Assembly: GCA_018644665.1 (NCBI GenBank)
Contig: JABGQA010000065.1
Span: 1-64,000, forward strand
Direction of reading: 5' to 3'
Length of the DNA: 64,000 nt
From: Candidatus Poribacteria bacterium
GTDB taxonomy: Bacteria > Poribacteria > WGA-4E > GCA-2687025
Shown: in pieces, positions 9,519 through 19,459 of the stretch
Position numbering within the stretch: the stretch's first letter is position 1
How the letters are laid out: the number at the start of each line of letters is the position of its first letter
Position numbers and translations under genes: made by a program
Notes under the pieces: model-generated
Database searches by the model: none
Seen by the model: the letters and a program-made list of their open reading frames with translations, nothing else
Told to the model about the DNA's origin: nothing

Positions 9519-11825
9519 ATGGCCGCATGCCGAATCACCAGGCGCGAAGCCGCCGACCGCGGCGCCACGATGCGCCTGCCGCTCGCCTGTCTTCTCGTCG
9601 TCGCGTTGGCCGCGACCCTCCTCCCGTCCGACGCGCCGGCAATGCAACCCAAGGCCATAGGGCGTCTCGGGTTCGATGGTGTCTCCTCCATGGTTCATTC
9701 CCCGATGGGGCATCTCATCGCCGTCACAACGGGGCAAGGCCACATCCAGGTGATCGACGCCACCACTGGCGGCCCGGTCGTCCTGCTGATGGACGCCGGT
9801 CAGGCTCCGGCGTTCAGCCGAGACGAGAAGGCCTTGGCAAGCACAGGTAGGGACGGCACGGAGTGGTACATCCGCCTCTGGGACATCGAGTCCGGCCGGG
9901 AAACGGCACGACTCGCGGCACAGGCCAACACGCTGGCGTTCAGCCCTAGCGGGGCGAGTCTTGCCAGCGGAAGTCTGCTCCCTGGTGGCGGCGACATAAC
10001 GCTCTGGAACGTCGATACGCGCAAGAAGACGGCGACTCTCGTGGGGCACGACCGCGGCGTCGGCTCGTTGGCGTTCAGTCCCGACGGGAGCATCCTCGCA
10101 AGTGGCAGCGGCGACGGCATGGTCAAGCTCTGGGACATGGGCGCCCGCCGAGAGGTCGCCACGCTCCCGGGCCACACGGGCGGCCTCGAATGCGTCACGT
10201 TCAGTGCGGACGGCAGTATCCTCGCAAGCGGGAGCTACGACGCAACCGTCAGGCTGTGGGACGTCGAGTCCGGGCGGGAGATCTCCACGCTCACGGGACA
10301 TGGCGGCGGGGTTCACTCCGTGGCGTTCAGTCCCGATGGCAGGACACTCGTGACCGGCAGCGATGACCACACGACCATGCTCTGGGATGTCGCATCGGCC
10401 CGCAGGACGATGACCCTGGAAGGACACGACGGGCGGGTAATCATGGTGGCGTTCACCCCCAATGGCCACGCCGTCGTGAGCGGGCGCGCCGTGAACGACT
10501 GGAGCGAGACCACAGACGACGCCATACGGCTCTGGGACGTCGCCTCAGGGCGGCAGGTCGACTCGTTCGGCGGCCCGATGACCCTGGTGCGCGCGCTGGC
10601 CTTCAGCCCAGACGGGGAGATCGTCGCGACCTCGGCCGGGTCCTTGGCCGAAGAGGTGACGCTCTGGAATGTCGCGTCCGGCCGGCGCGTCGGCGCTCTC
10701 GCTGGCGGGGCGAGTTCCCTGGCGTTCAGCCCGGAAGGGACAATCGTCGCCGCTGGGGGCAGGTCGGGCACGACCCTCTGGGACGTAGCGTCACGGCAGC
10801 TTGCCGCCACTCTCGCCGGCCAGGGCTCCCCGGCTTTCAGGCCGGACGGGGCCATGCTGGCGACGGCCGGCGGCGAGATCATCGCCCTTTGGGATGTCGC
10901 GTCTTGGCAGCGTGTCGCGACTATTGCCGCGCACCCCGAAGGGAGCTTCGAGCTGGCCTTCAGCCCGAATGGGACCACGCTCGCCGGCTCCGGCAGGGAC
11001 TACACGATCCGCCTCTGGGACGTAGCCGTGGCGGCGGGGGCCGCCCGGGCGCATGGAGCAGACGTTCCTCTGTTGACCGAGGTCGCGCGGCTGCAAGGGC
11101 ACACGGACAGCGTCCTCGATCTCGATTTCAGCTCGGATGGCCGGCTCCTCGCAAGCGCGGGTCGGGACATGACGACGAAGCTCTGGGATGTCGTCGCGCA
11201 CCGGAAGGTCGCCAGTCTTGACGCGGGAGGCAGGTCCAGGGCCGTCGCGTTCAGCCCGAACGGACGGGTCGTGGCAAGCGTCGGCGAGGGAACCAACACG
11301 AGGCTCTGGGATGTCGCATCCCTTCGAAGGATCGCGACTGTCGGTGGGCACGCCAACAGCTTCGTCTACACGCTGGCTTTCAGTCCAGATGGCACGCTCC
11401 TGGCTTCCGGCCGCTACGGGGTCCTGCTCTGGCGCGTCGCCGATACCGCCGTCGTCACGGCGACGGCGGTAGACCCGCGGGGCAAAGCGGACGCCACGTG
11501 GGCCCGGGTGAAGCAAGCTGCTCTTACGGCCGATGAGACAGTCGTCCTCCCCAACTACCCCAACCCATTTAACCCCGAGACGTGGGTCCCCTTCGACCTC
11601 AGCGAGAACGCGAACGTCACTGTCTCGGTGTATGACGCGGAGGGCCGCATCGTCCGCAGGCTCGACTTGGGCGCGTACCCCGCCGGCACGTACCGCACGC
11701 GAGGCCGCGCGGCCCATTGGGATGGGCGCAACGAACAGGGCGAAGTCGTCAGCAGCGGCGTGTACTTCGCCGAGTTGAGAGCTGGGGACTACCGGAGCAC
11801 TCGACGCATCGCTCTGCGGAAGTAG
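9519..11825 (+). CDS. Secreted WD40-repeat protein with FlgD/Por-like C-terminal domain (array copy C)
   Basis: Same architecture; start set to ATG 9519 (MAACRITRREAADRG), homologous to the start of copy D, within listed ORF 9183..11825. Confidence 0.86.
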   Translation: MAACRITRREAADRGATMRLPLACLLVVALAATLLPSDAPAMQPKAIGRLGFDGVSSMVHSPMGHLIAVTTGQGHIQVIDATTGGPVVLLMDAGQAPAFSRDEKALASTGRDGTEWYIRLWDIESGRETARLAAQANTLAFSPSGASLASGSLLPGGGDITLWNVDTRKKTATLVGHDRGVGSLAFSPDGSILASGSGDGMVKLWDMGARREVATLPGHTGGLECVTFSADGSILASGSYDATVRLWDVESGREISTLTGHGGGVHSVAFSPDGRTLVTGSDDHTTMLWDVASARRTMTLEGHDGRVIMVAFTPNGHAVVSGRAVNDWSETTDDAIRLWDVASGRQVDSFGGPMTLVRALAFSPDGEIVATSAGSLAEEVTLWNVASGRRVGALAGGASSLAFSPEGTIVAAGGRSGTTLWDVASRQLAATLAGQGSPAFRPDGAMLATAGGEIIALWDVASWQRVATIAAHPEGSFELAFSPNGTTLAGSGRDYTIRLWDVAVAAGAARAHGADVPLLTEVARLQGHTDSVLDLDFSSDGRLLASAGRDMTTKLWDVVAHRKVASLDAGGRSRAVAFSPNGRVVASVGEGTNTRLWDVASLRRIATVGGHANSFVYTLAFSPDGTLLASGRYGVLLWRVADTAVVTATAVDPRGKADATWARVKQAALTADETVVLPNYPNPFNPETWVPFDLSENANVTVSVYDAEGRIVRRLDLGAYPAGTYRTRGRAAHWDGRNEQGEVVSSGVYFAELRAGDYRSTRRIALRK

Positions 11826-11832
11826 GCTGTCC

Positions 11833-14160
11833 ATGGCCGCATTCCGAATCACCAGGCGCGAAGTTGCCGGCCGGGGCGCCACGACGCGCCCGCTCCTTGC
11901 CCTCTATATCGTGGGTCTGTCTGTGCCGCTCTTCCTCGCCAACGCGATGGAGCCGGTAGCTATCGGACGGGTCGGTTTGCCGGGTGTCCGGTCCTTGGTG
12001 TATTCGCCGCGGTCTGAGCTCATAGGCGTCGCGACTGGAAACGTTGGCGAGTCACTGCTTGACGCTCAGGTGATCGACGCGAGGACCGGCAAGCCGATCG
12101 TCATGTTCCCATTCATCCCGCCGACGCCCCACGGGTACCCGGGCTACAGTTCGGCGCCTGCGTTCAGTCCAGACGGCAAGACTGTGGCGTGCGCTACCAC
12201 GGAGGAGTACGTCAGTCTCCTGGACATCGAGTCAGGACGCGAAACAGCAAGATTCGAGGGACGGTCCGGCCATCTGGTATTCAGCCCAGACGGCAGTGTC
12301 CTCGCCGGAGCCTACCGCGACATAGCGCTGTGGAACGTCGGTCGGCCCGCAGAGGCCCCCGTACTCCTGGGTCACAGGTTCGTCAACTCGCTGGCGTTCA
12401 GTCCAGACGGGAATACCCTCGCGAGCGCCAGCGGCGACGACACGGTCAAGCTGTGGGATGTTGCGACCCGGCAGGAGGCCGCCACGCTGGCAGGACACAC
12501 GGACAACGTCCAGACCGTCGTATTCAGTCCGAGCGGGACGACTCTCGCAACCGGTGGCGACGACGGTACCGTCCGTCTGTGGGACGTCGTCGCCCAGCAG
12601 GAGATCGCCATTCTCGCCGGGCACAGCGACGCGGTCCGTTCGGTAGCCATGAGTCCCGACGGGAGCACACTCGCCAGCGGGAGCGCGGACCACACGATCA
12701 AGCTCTGGGACGTCCCATCCGCCCGCGAGACCGCAACCCTAACAGGGCACGAAGGGCCGGTTGTCATGGTGGCGTTCAGCGAGGATGGGGCATCCCTTGT
12801 GAGCGGGCGTTCGGGCCCCTGGATGTGGGACGAGACCGACACCGGTGAACCCGTGATCCGACGCTGGGATGTCGCCTCTCGGCGGCCGACCGGGTCGTTC
12901 GGAGATCACTTCCAACATGTGTGGACGCTGGCGTTCAGCCCGGACGGTAACACACTCGCGACTACGGACGGGGGCGAGAGCATCGTCCTCTGGGATGTCC
13001 CATCGCACCGACGCGGCGCCATTCTCGCCGGGGACGCCCAGGAGGTCTTCTCTCTCGCGTTCGGTCCAGACGGCGCGGTCCTCGCCGCTGGAACCGAGGA
13101 CGGCGTCCACGTCTGGGATGTCGAGCGACGACGGCAAGTCACCACGTTCGGCAGCGGCGGGGTGGCCTCGCTCGCCTTCACGCCGGGCGGCGACACCCTC
13201 GTGACCGCGGGCGAGAAGGTCATCCTCTGGGACGTTGCATCAGGCGGGCACGTCGCCACTCTCATCGGACACGCTGAACGGAACCCTACTGTGGCCATAA
13301 GCCCAGACGGAACCATCCTGGCCGCGGGCGGCGGCGACCATACGATCCGCCTCTGGGACGTTGACCAGGTGATGGACGCCGCCAGCGCGGTTGGCCCGGA
13401 GATCCCCTTGTTCGCCGAGTTCGCGATGTTGCGTGGACACACGTTGCACATCATGGAGCTTGCGTTCAGCCCGGACGGGCGGACCCTCGCGAGCGGGAGT
13501 CGAGACGGAACCGTGAGGCTGTGGGACATCGCCACGCGCAGCGAAGTGGCCAACCTGAACGCCCTCGGCAGGTCCCGAGCGATCGCCTTCAGCCCGGACG
13601 GTCGCATCCTCGCCAGCGTGGGCTATGGGAACAATACCAGGCTGTGGGATGTCGCATCACGTCAAGAAATCGCGACGGTCGGTGGGCACCGCTACCCGTA
13701 CATATACACGCTCGAGTTCAGCCCGGACGGCACGCTCCTCGCCTCAGGAGGCGACGGCGTCCTCCTCTGGCGCGTAGCTGATTCCCCTGTTGGCCCGACG
13801 GCGGTAGACCCGCAGGGCAAGGCGAGCTCGACATGGGCGCACGTGAAGCAGGGAGGCCTCACGCCAGGCGAGACGGTCTTTCTCCCCAACTACCCCAACC
13901 CATTCAACCCCGAGACATGGGTCCCCTTCGACCTCAGCGAGAGCGCCAATGTCGCCGTCTCGGTGTATGACGCGGAGGGCCGACTCGTCCGTCGGCTCGA
14001 CCTCGGGCGGCAGCCGGCAGGCGCGTACCGCACACGCGACCGCGCCGCCTACTGGGACGGCCGCAACCAGCGGGGCGAGACTGTCGGCAGCGGCGTGTAC
14101 CTCATGGAGTTGAACGCCGGGAGGCATCGCAGCACGCGGCGGGTGGTACTGAGGAAGTAG
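11833..14160 (+). CDS. Secreted WD40-repeat protein with FlgD/Por-like C-terminal domain (array copy D)
   Basis: Same architecture; 'FLPNYPNPFNPETWVPFDLSESANVAVSVYDAEGRLVRRLDLG'. Confidence 0.88.
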   Translation: MAAFRITRREVAGRGATTRPLLALYIVGLSVPLFLANAMEPVAIGRVGLPGVRSLVYSPRSELIGVATGNVGESLLDAQVIDARTGKPIVMFPFIPPTPHGYPGYSSAPAFSPDGKTVACATTEEYVSLLDIESGRETARFEGRSGHLVFSPDGSVLAGAYRDIALWNVGRPAEAPVLLGHRFVNSLAFSPDGNTLASASGDDTVKLWDVATRQEAATLAGHTDNVQTVVFSPSGTTLATGGDDGTVRLWDVVAQQEIAILAGHSDAVRSVAMSPDGSTLASGSADHTIKLWDVPSARETATLTGHEGPVVMVAFSEDGASLVSGRSGPWMWDETDTGEPVIRRWDVASRRPTGSFGDHFQHVWTLAFSPDGNTLATTDGGESIVLWDVPSHRRGAILAGDAQEVFSLAFGPDGAVLAAGTEDGVHVWDVERRRQVTTFGSGGVASLAFTPGGDTLVTAGEKVILWDVASGGHVATLIGHAERNPTVAISPDGTILAAGGGDHTIRLWDVDQVMDAASAVGPEIPLFAEFAMLRGHTLHIMELAFSPDGRTLASGSRDGTVRLWDIATRSEVANLNALGRSRAIAFSPDGRILASVGYGNNTRLWDVASRQEIATVGGHRYPYIYTLEFSPDGTLLASGGDGVLLWRVADSPVGPTAVDPQGKASSTWAHVKQGGLTPGETVFLPNYPNPFNPETWVPFDLSESANVAVSVYDAEGRLVRRLDLGRQPAGAYRTRDRAAYWDGRNQRGETVGSGVYLMELNAGRHRSTRRVVLRK

Positions 14161-14233
14161 GCGGGCGTTTCCGGCCACGCCCAGAGTCGATACAACCGCG
14201 CGGCCGTTCCATCCCTCACTGGGGAGTTCACCG

Positions 14234-15970
14234 ATGGCCCGTTTCCGAACGCTCGTTGCTTGTGTGCTGGCGCTCACGGCCTTGGGGATCGCGTGCGGTG
14301 GTGATCAAGAGGATCCCCCAACGTCCGTGAACGATGCGGACGCTCTCGCCTTCGTGTACGCGAGCCGGCCGACCACGCCCGTGCTGGTCGTGTACAAGTC
14401 TGGCGAGGCGTTGACCGTATTGAGCGAGGATGGCGGCGCCACGGCTTCCGGCGCGGTGTTCAGCGCACCCGGTCTCGCGGCTCTCCTGGTGGAAGGAGGC
14501 GATGACGACCTACCCGCACGCGCTTACGTTCAAGGCTACACGTTCATCTTTCGCAACTGGCACCCGACCATGGTCGACGTGGGCGTTGTCGATCCCGCGG
14601 GTCTCGCAGCGGGGTACACGCGCGTCCCCTGGCCGGAAACGCGCATCGCCTCGCGGTTGTTGGGCGGATCCGCCTCCGCGAAGTCAGCCGTCAGGGCTGG
14701 CCGAGGACTCATCAACGCCGCAGCATGCGTGATAGGGGAGGTAGCCCCGATCCTGAGTGGCGACGGGCCGCCTCCGATAGCCGCGGTCGCGTGCCGGAGA
14801 TTCGCGGCGAACGCCACGGTGATGGTCCTGATAGAGGGCGCGCCAGATTCGCCGTGGAGCGAGGGCATGACCCTAGCCGACACAGCGCTTGCGAACGCCG
14901 GCTGCACGCGCTCACACCTTGGACCCGCAACAGGATGTGTCGACGCCGTGCTGATGACCACGACGGCCGCCGTCAACGAGGCCAACGGCGCCGCGCGCCT
15001 GACTGGACAAGCTCTCCGCGCGCTGGACGACCCAGTGCGCGTCGGGCCGGGCGATCCGTGGACGGGCGGTGAACTGCTCGCAACCCTCCCGGCCGGCTCG
15101 GGGTATATCAACTCCACGGTCTTCTCACCTGACGGCGATATCCTCGCGACCGGCGGCGCCACCGCGGTGAAGCTCTGGGACGTCAAGGCGCGAGCAGAGA
15201 TCGCCAAGCTACACACATTGGAGAGACCGTCGAAGATGTCCGTGGCCTTCTCGCCGGACGGCGACACGCTGGCGATGGGCCGCGGCTGGGGGGTGGCGCT
15301 TTGGGACGTCAGGGCGGAAGAAGAAGTCGCAGTACTGCGAGGACACGAGTGGAACGTCTGGTGCGTCGCGTTTTCGCCGGACGGAAGGACGATCGCAAGC
15401 GGCGACACCGACGACACCGTGAAGCTCTGGGATGTCAAAAGCAGACAGGAAATCGCCACGCTGGAGGGGTCGACTTTCAGTGCAAATGCCGTGGCCTTCT
15501 CGCCGGATGGGCGCATCCTGGCCACTGCCAGCTACGGCCGGGAGGGGCTGAAGCTGTGGAACGTAAGCCGTGCAAAGGAGATCGCGACGCTGGAGGGGCA
15601 CGCGGATAACGCCCGTTCCATCGCGTTCTCACCGGACGGTGCGTTCCTCGCGAGCGGCAGCGACGATGGCACGGTGAAGGTCTGGGACGTCAAGACCCAA
15701 CGGGAAGTCACAACCCTGGACGACGGGCGCCCGCGTGAAGGGCGGTCGGGAGCCGTCTACGCCGTGGCTTTCTCGCCCGACGGACAGACACTCGCGTCCG
15801 GGGTCCGCGACCGAACGGTGCACCTCTGGGACACCGACGGCTGGCGCGAGATCGCCACGCTCACCGCGCACACACGGGGTGTGTTGTCCGTCGGGTTCTC
15901 ACCCGACGGCGAACTGCTGGCGAGCGGAAGCGGTGACGGCAGCGTGCGGTTCTGGGGCAAGACACGGTAG
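14234..15970 (+). CDS. WD40-repeat lipoprotein, 7 repeats (copy E)
   Basis: Lipobox-like 'LTALGIAC'; ~280-aa unassigned N-terminal region, then seven 'FSPDG...LWD' repeats ending KTR*. Confidence 0.85.
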   Translation: MARFRTLVACVLALTALGIACGGDQEDPPTSVNDADALAFVYASRPTTPVLVVYKSGEALTVLSEDGGATASGAVFSAPGLAALLVEGGDDDLPARAYVQGYTFIFRNWHPTMVDVGVVDPAGLAAGYTRVPWPETRIASRLLGGSASAKSAVRAGRGLINAAACVIGEVAPILSGDGPPPIAAVACRRFAANATVMVLIEGAPDSPWSEGMTLADTALANAGCTRSHLGPATGCVDAVLMTTTAAVNEANGAARLTGQALRALDDPVRVGPGDPWTGGELLATLPAGSGYINSTVFSPDGDILATGGATAVKLWDVKARAEIAKLHTLERPSKMSVAFSPDGDTLAMGRGWGVALWDVRAEEEVAVLRGHEWNVWCVAFSPDGRTIASGDTDDTVKLWDVKSRQEIATLEGSTFSANAVAFSPDGRILATASYGREGLKLWNVSRAKEIATLEGHADNARSIAFSPDGAFLASGSDDGTVKVWDVKTQREVTTLDDGRPREGRSGAVYAVAFSPDGQTLASGVRDRTVHLWDTDGWREIATLTAHTRGVLSVGFSPDGELLASGSGDGSVRFWGKTR

Positions 15971-16007
15971 AGCGCCACTCAGCCACCCAGCAGACGGGAG
16001 TCCATCG

Positions 16008-17732
16008 ATGACCCGTTTCCAGACGCTCGTCCCTTACGTGATGACGCTCACGGTCTTCGCGGCCGCGTGTGGTGGCGATCACGACGATCCGCCGACTTCT
16101 GTGGAGGATGCGGACGCTCTCGCCTTCGTCTATGCGAGCAAGCCAACGACCCCCGTGTTGGTCGTCTACAGGTCCGGCGAGGCGTTGACCGTCCTGAGCG
16201 ACGATGGTGGCGCCACGGCTTCCGGCGCAGTGTTTGGCGTCCCGGACCTCGCGCCTCTCCTGGTCGAAGGCGGCGATGACGACCTGCCCACACGCGCTTA
16301 CGTCGACGGGTACACGTTCGTCTTCCGCAACTGGCAGCAGACCACGGTCGATGTCGGCGTGGTCAATCCAGACGGCGTCGCGGAACTTTTTCCAGGCGTC
16401 GACTGGTCCGACGTGGACATCAACTCGCCGATGCTCGTGCAGGGCTCTCCCTCGGCACAATCAGCCATTGGGGTGGCTCAAGGTTTCATCAACGCGGGAG
16501 CATGCGTGATAGGCGAAGTCGTCGCCGTCCGGAACGGAGGCCTCGCGATACCGATTGGCGAGATCGCGTGTAGGACGCTCGCGGCGCCGGCGGCTGTGGT
16601 CGTCCTCGAGGAAACTGCGCCGGACTCTCCGTGGGCAGAAGGCGTGGAGATCGCGGGCAGCGCCCTTGCGGCGGCCGGATGCGCCATCGCGGGCCCTCGA
16701 TCCGCGGCGGGGTGTCTTGATGTCGCGCTGACCGTCGTTACGGGAGCCATCGATGAGGCTAGCGCTGTTGCGCAGTCGGCCGGAGAGGCCCTCCAAGAGC
16801 TGAGTGACGCTCTCCGATCGGCGGATGTTTGGCAAGGCGCTGAACTGCTTGAGACGCTACGACACAGAGGATTCGTCAGGTCCGTGGCGTTCTCGCCCGA
16901 TGGTGACACCCTCGTGAGCGGAAGCGATGACACCGTACGGCTCTGGGACGTCGATGCGCGACAGGAGATCGCAGCGCGACCTGTACCCGGCTCCTACGGG
17001 TACGTGGCCTTCTCACCCGACGGGGACACCCTCGCGATCGACCGCGGATGGTCCATAACGCTTTGGGACGCCAACGCGCGAGAGGAGATCGCCGTACTGC
17101 GCGGACACGAGCGTTCTGTCTTTGCCATCGCGTTCTCGCGGAACGGAAGGACCCTCGCCAGCGCAGGCGGCGACGACACCGCGAGACTTTGGGATGTCAG
17201 AGGCAGACAGGAGATCGCGACACTAGATATTCCGGGATTCGTGGTCAATGCCGTGGCCTTCTCACCGGGTGGCGGCATACTGGCGACCGGCAGCTACATG
17301 GCGGAGCCGCTGAGGCTCTGGGATGTCAGGACCGCGAAGCAGATCGCGGCGCTACACGGACATACGGACAACGTCCGTGCGGTCGCGTTTTCGCCCGACG
17401 GAATGATCCTCGCAAGCGGCAGCGACGACGGAACAGTGAAACTCTGGGACGTCCACGCGCGACAGGAGGTCGGAACACTTGACGACGGGCGTCCTCGACA
17501 AGGTCGTTCGGGAGCCGTCTATTCCGTCGTGTTCTCGCCCGACGGGCAGACACTCGCCGCCGGGGTCCGCGACGAGTTGGTGCACCTCTGGGACGTCAAC
17601 GCCCGACGGGAGGTCGCCGCTCTCGCCGGACACAGACACGGCTTCGTTTCGGTCGCGTTCTCACCAGACGGGGAAACACTCGCAAGCGGCAGCGGCGACG
17701 GCATGGTGAAGCTCTGGGGCAAGACGCCGTAG
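16008..17732 (+). CDS. WD40-repeat lipoprotein, 7 repeats (copy F, paralog of E)
   Basis: 'TLTVFAAACGGDHDDPPTSVEDADALAFVYASKPTTPVLVVYRSGEALTVLSDDGGATASGAVF' closely matches copy E; start set to ATG 16008 within listed ORF. Confidence 0.85.
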   Translation: MTRFQTLVPYVMTLTVFAAACGGDHDDPPTSVEDADALAFVYASKPTTPVLVVYRSGEALTVLSDDGGATASGAVFGVPDLAPLLVEGGDDDLPTRAYVDGYTFVFRNWQQTTVDVGVVNPDGVAELFPGVDWSDVDINSPMLVQGSPSAQSAIGVAQGFINAGACVIGEVVAVRNGGLAIPIGEIACRTLAAPAAVVVLEETAPDSPWAEGVEIAGSALAAAGCAIAGPRSAAGCLDVALTVVTGAIDEASAVAQSAGEALQELSDALRSADVWQGAELLETLRHRGFVRSVAFSPDGDTLVSGSDDTVRLWDVDARQEIAARPVPGSYGYVAFSPDGDTLAIDRGWSITLWDANAREEIAVLRGHERSVFAIAFSRNGRTLASAGGDDTARLWDVRGRQEIATLDIPGFVVNAVAFSPGGGILATGSYMAEPLRLWDVRTAKQIAALHGHTDNVRAVAFSPDGMILASGSDDGTVKLWDVHARQEVGTLDDGRPRQGRSGAVYSVVFSPDGQTLAAGVRDELVHLWDVNARREVAALAGHRHGFVSVAFSPDGETLASGSGDGMVKLWGKTP

Positions 17733-17886
17733 AAAGTCAGTGTGCAGCGCCGTACTGGCACCACGCGTGCTGTCCTGCGACCGGAGCGTGTGGCGGCGAG
17801 CCGAGGCGCGTCCCATCGGGGTCCCGGAGATGGCGGGCCTCGAGCTGCCGACAGAGGCCACTGAAAGGCCAGGACGGCGAGGTCGC

Positions 17887-18804
17887 TCAGTCCACCTCCT
17901 TGCCTAGCTGATGGCCTGTTCCCGCGATGCTGAAGCCCTCCGCCGCGTACAGCATGATCGCGCGATGGTTGTCCGGCAGGACGCACAGACTCGCATTCGT
18001 GAAGCCGACTCGTCGAGCTTCCCACAGGGCTCGCCGTAGCAGGTAACGGCCGTGGCCGGACCGCTGAAACGCCTCGTGTACCTCGAGGTCGTGCACAAAC
18101 ACCGCGGTCTGTGCGGCTTCTGCCTGGAGGAAATGTCCGCGCGACTCCAACTCACAGGAGCCGATTCCCGTTCCGTCGCGCATCAGCCGAGTGACGACAT
18201 TCGGCCGCCGGCCCCTGCTCTCGCGCGCCTCGACGTCTACGTTCATCGAACGGTCCCGCAGGGCCGGCTTGTCCACGCCGATGCGCTCGCATGTCATGAT
18301 GTGCTGAGTGCGTTCTACGGCGTACCTGTTCAGGCGCGCCAGGCTGAGCAGATGCGGCTGTAGGGTGGACGGTTCCTCCCTGCCCGAGTGCATGAAGCGA
18401 ACGCCCGCGGACCACGGCGCGAGCACGATCTTCTCAACGGGATCAGACATCAGCCGCGCTTCCGACGCCTCCAGCAGACACTGCCCCGCTGCCCGATCGC
18501 CGGGCGCAAACGCGAAGAGTCGGATGAGGCCTCGTCGCGTATCGCGTCCGTCTGTCGTCACCGCTTCCGTGGCGATGTGCGATAGCGCGACCGGCTTGCC
18601 GGCCCGCTCGACCGCGAGGAGGCGCAGGGCGTGGACCCCTACTGCGCTCATGGGACTGTCGTGCCTCAGGGTCTGCGTCAGCCCGACCGCGAATTCCTGC
18701 TCAGTCACGGGATGGCAGTGCGGGTCGGAGCCGTCGGCGAAGCGCTCGTTGTAGAGAGACGCTAGGTGGCGACCGTCGTCGATAGTGTGCTCGATGACCT
18801 TCAT
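17887..18804 (-). CDS. GNAT-family N-acetyltransferase, possibly tandem GNAT
   Basis: C-terminal 'VFVHDLEVHEAFQRSGHGRYLLRRALWEARRVGFTNASLCVLPDNHRAIMLYAAEGF' is GNAT-like. Confidence 0.65.
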   Translation of the reverse strand: MKVIEHTIDDGRHLASLYNERFADGSDPHCHPVTEQEFAVGLTQTLRHDSPMSAVGVHALRLLAVERAGKPVALSHIATEAVTTDGRDTRRGLIRLFAFAPGDRAAGQCLLEASEARLMSDPVEKIVLAPWSAGVRFMHSGREEPSTLQPHLLSLARLNRYAVERTQHIMTCERIGVDKPALRDRSMNVDVEARESRGRRPNVVTRLMRDGTGIGSCELESRGHFLQAEAAQTAVFVHDLEVHEAFQRSGHGRYLLRRALWEARRVGFTNASLCVLPDNHRAIMLYAAEGFSIAGTGHQLGKEVD

Positions 18805-19086
18805 GGAGCGGCGCCGGGACTGGCGATCGGAGGGATTTGCATCGCGTTCGTTCCTGTTGCAACGTGTATGGCGCGCGCCGTCACCCGCGCGAGCCGGAGA
18901 ATCGACGGGTTGCGCCTATACCCACGCCTAGAGGCATCTCGTCAGGCCCTGCGTGCGTGGATCGCCGACACAGCGCGGCGAGCGCGTACTAACGGGACCA
19001 GGATGGCCGTACAGGCCCGCAGCGCAACTGCGCAACGGGCCACGGACGAGAACAGAACGCGGGAAGCCCCATTTCCGCTCGGCCAG

Positions 19087-19335
19087 AGGGAGCGCGACGT
19101 GCAGATGGGCGGCGGCGCCGACGTGGCGCAGCATGCGCAGCCCGAGGGTGTGGAAACGCAGACGCGTCAGACCGTTGTGCAGTTCGGATCGGCCCTTCGT
19201 ACGCAGGTCCACGGCATGGGCGTAGCCGTCGTCCTGAACGTAGTGCAGGGAGGAGCCTCGTGTGGCAGGCCCGTCTCGTCGTAGTCGTCCAGCTCGCGCG
19301 CAACATCAGTAAGGACTAGCGTGTCGTCGTCGGAA
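19087..19335 (-). pseudogene. Frameshifted, truncated paralog of the 20847..21488 gene
   Basis: 'DDTLVLTDVARELDDYDETGLP' and, in another frame, 'DLRTKGRSELHNGLTRLRFHTLGLRMLRHVGAAAHLHVALP' match the C-terminal half of the intact gene; 1-nt deletion near 19263-19266. Confidence 0.75.
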
Positions 19336-19459
19336 GGGAGATCGCGGGCCATATCGCACACAGGCGCTCCGCCACTTCCGTGGCCTTCGCACCCGACGGC
19401 GAACACTCGCGACCAGCGGCGTAGGCGGCACGGTGAAGCTCTGGGGCAGGACACCGTAG
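19335..19459 (+). pseudogene. 3' remnant of a WD40 lipoprotein gene of the E/F type
   Basis: 'GREIA...SVAFAPDGE' then, after a frameshift, 'LATSGVGGTVKLWGRTP*' matches the end of copy F 'SVAFSPDGETLASGSGDGMVKLWGKTP*'. Confidence 0.75.

Noticed and set aside
4683-17732. Short regularly spaced DNA repeats suggesting CRISPR
   Set aside because: The recurring GCGTTCAGCCCAGACGG-type sequence is the coding sequence for the WD40 'AFSPDG' strand; units are in-frame and degenerate, with no identical repeats or unique spacers.
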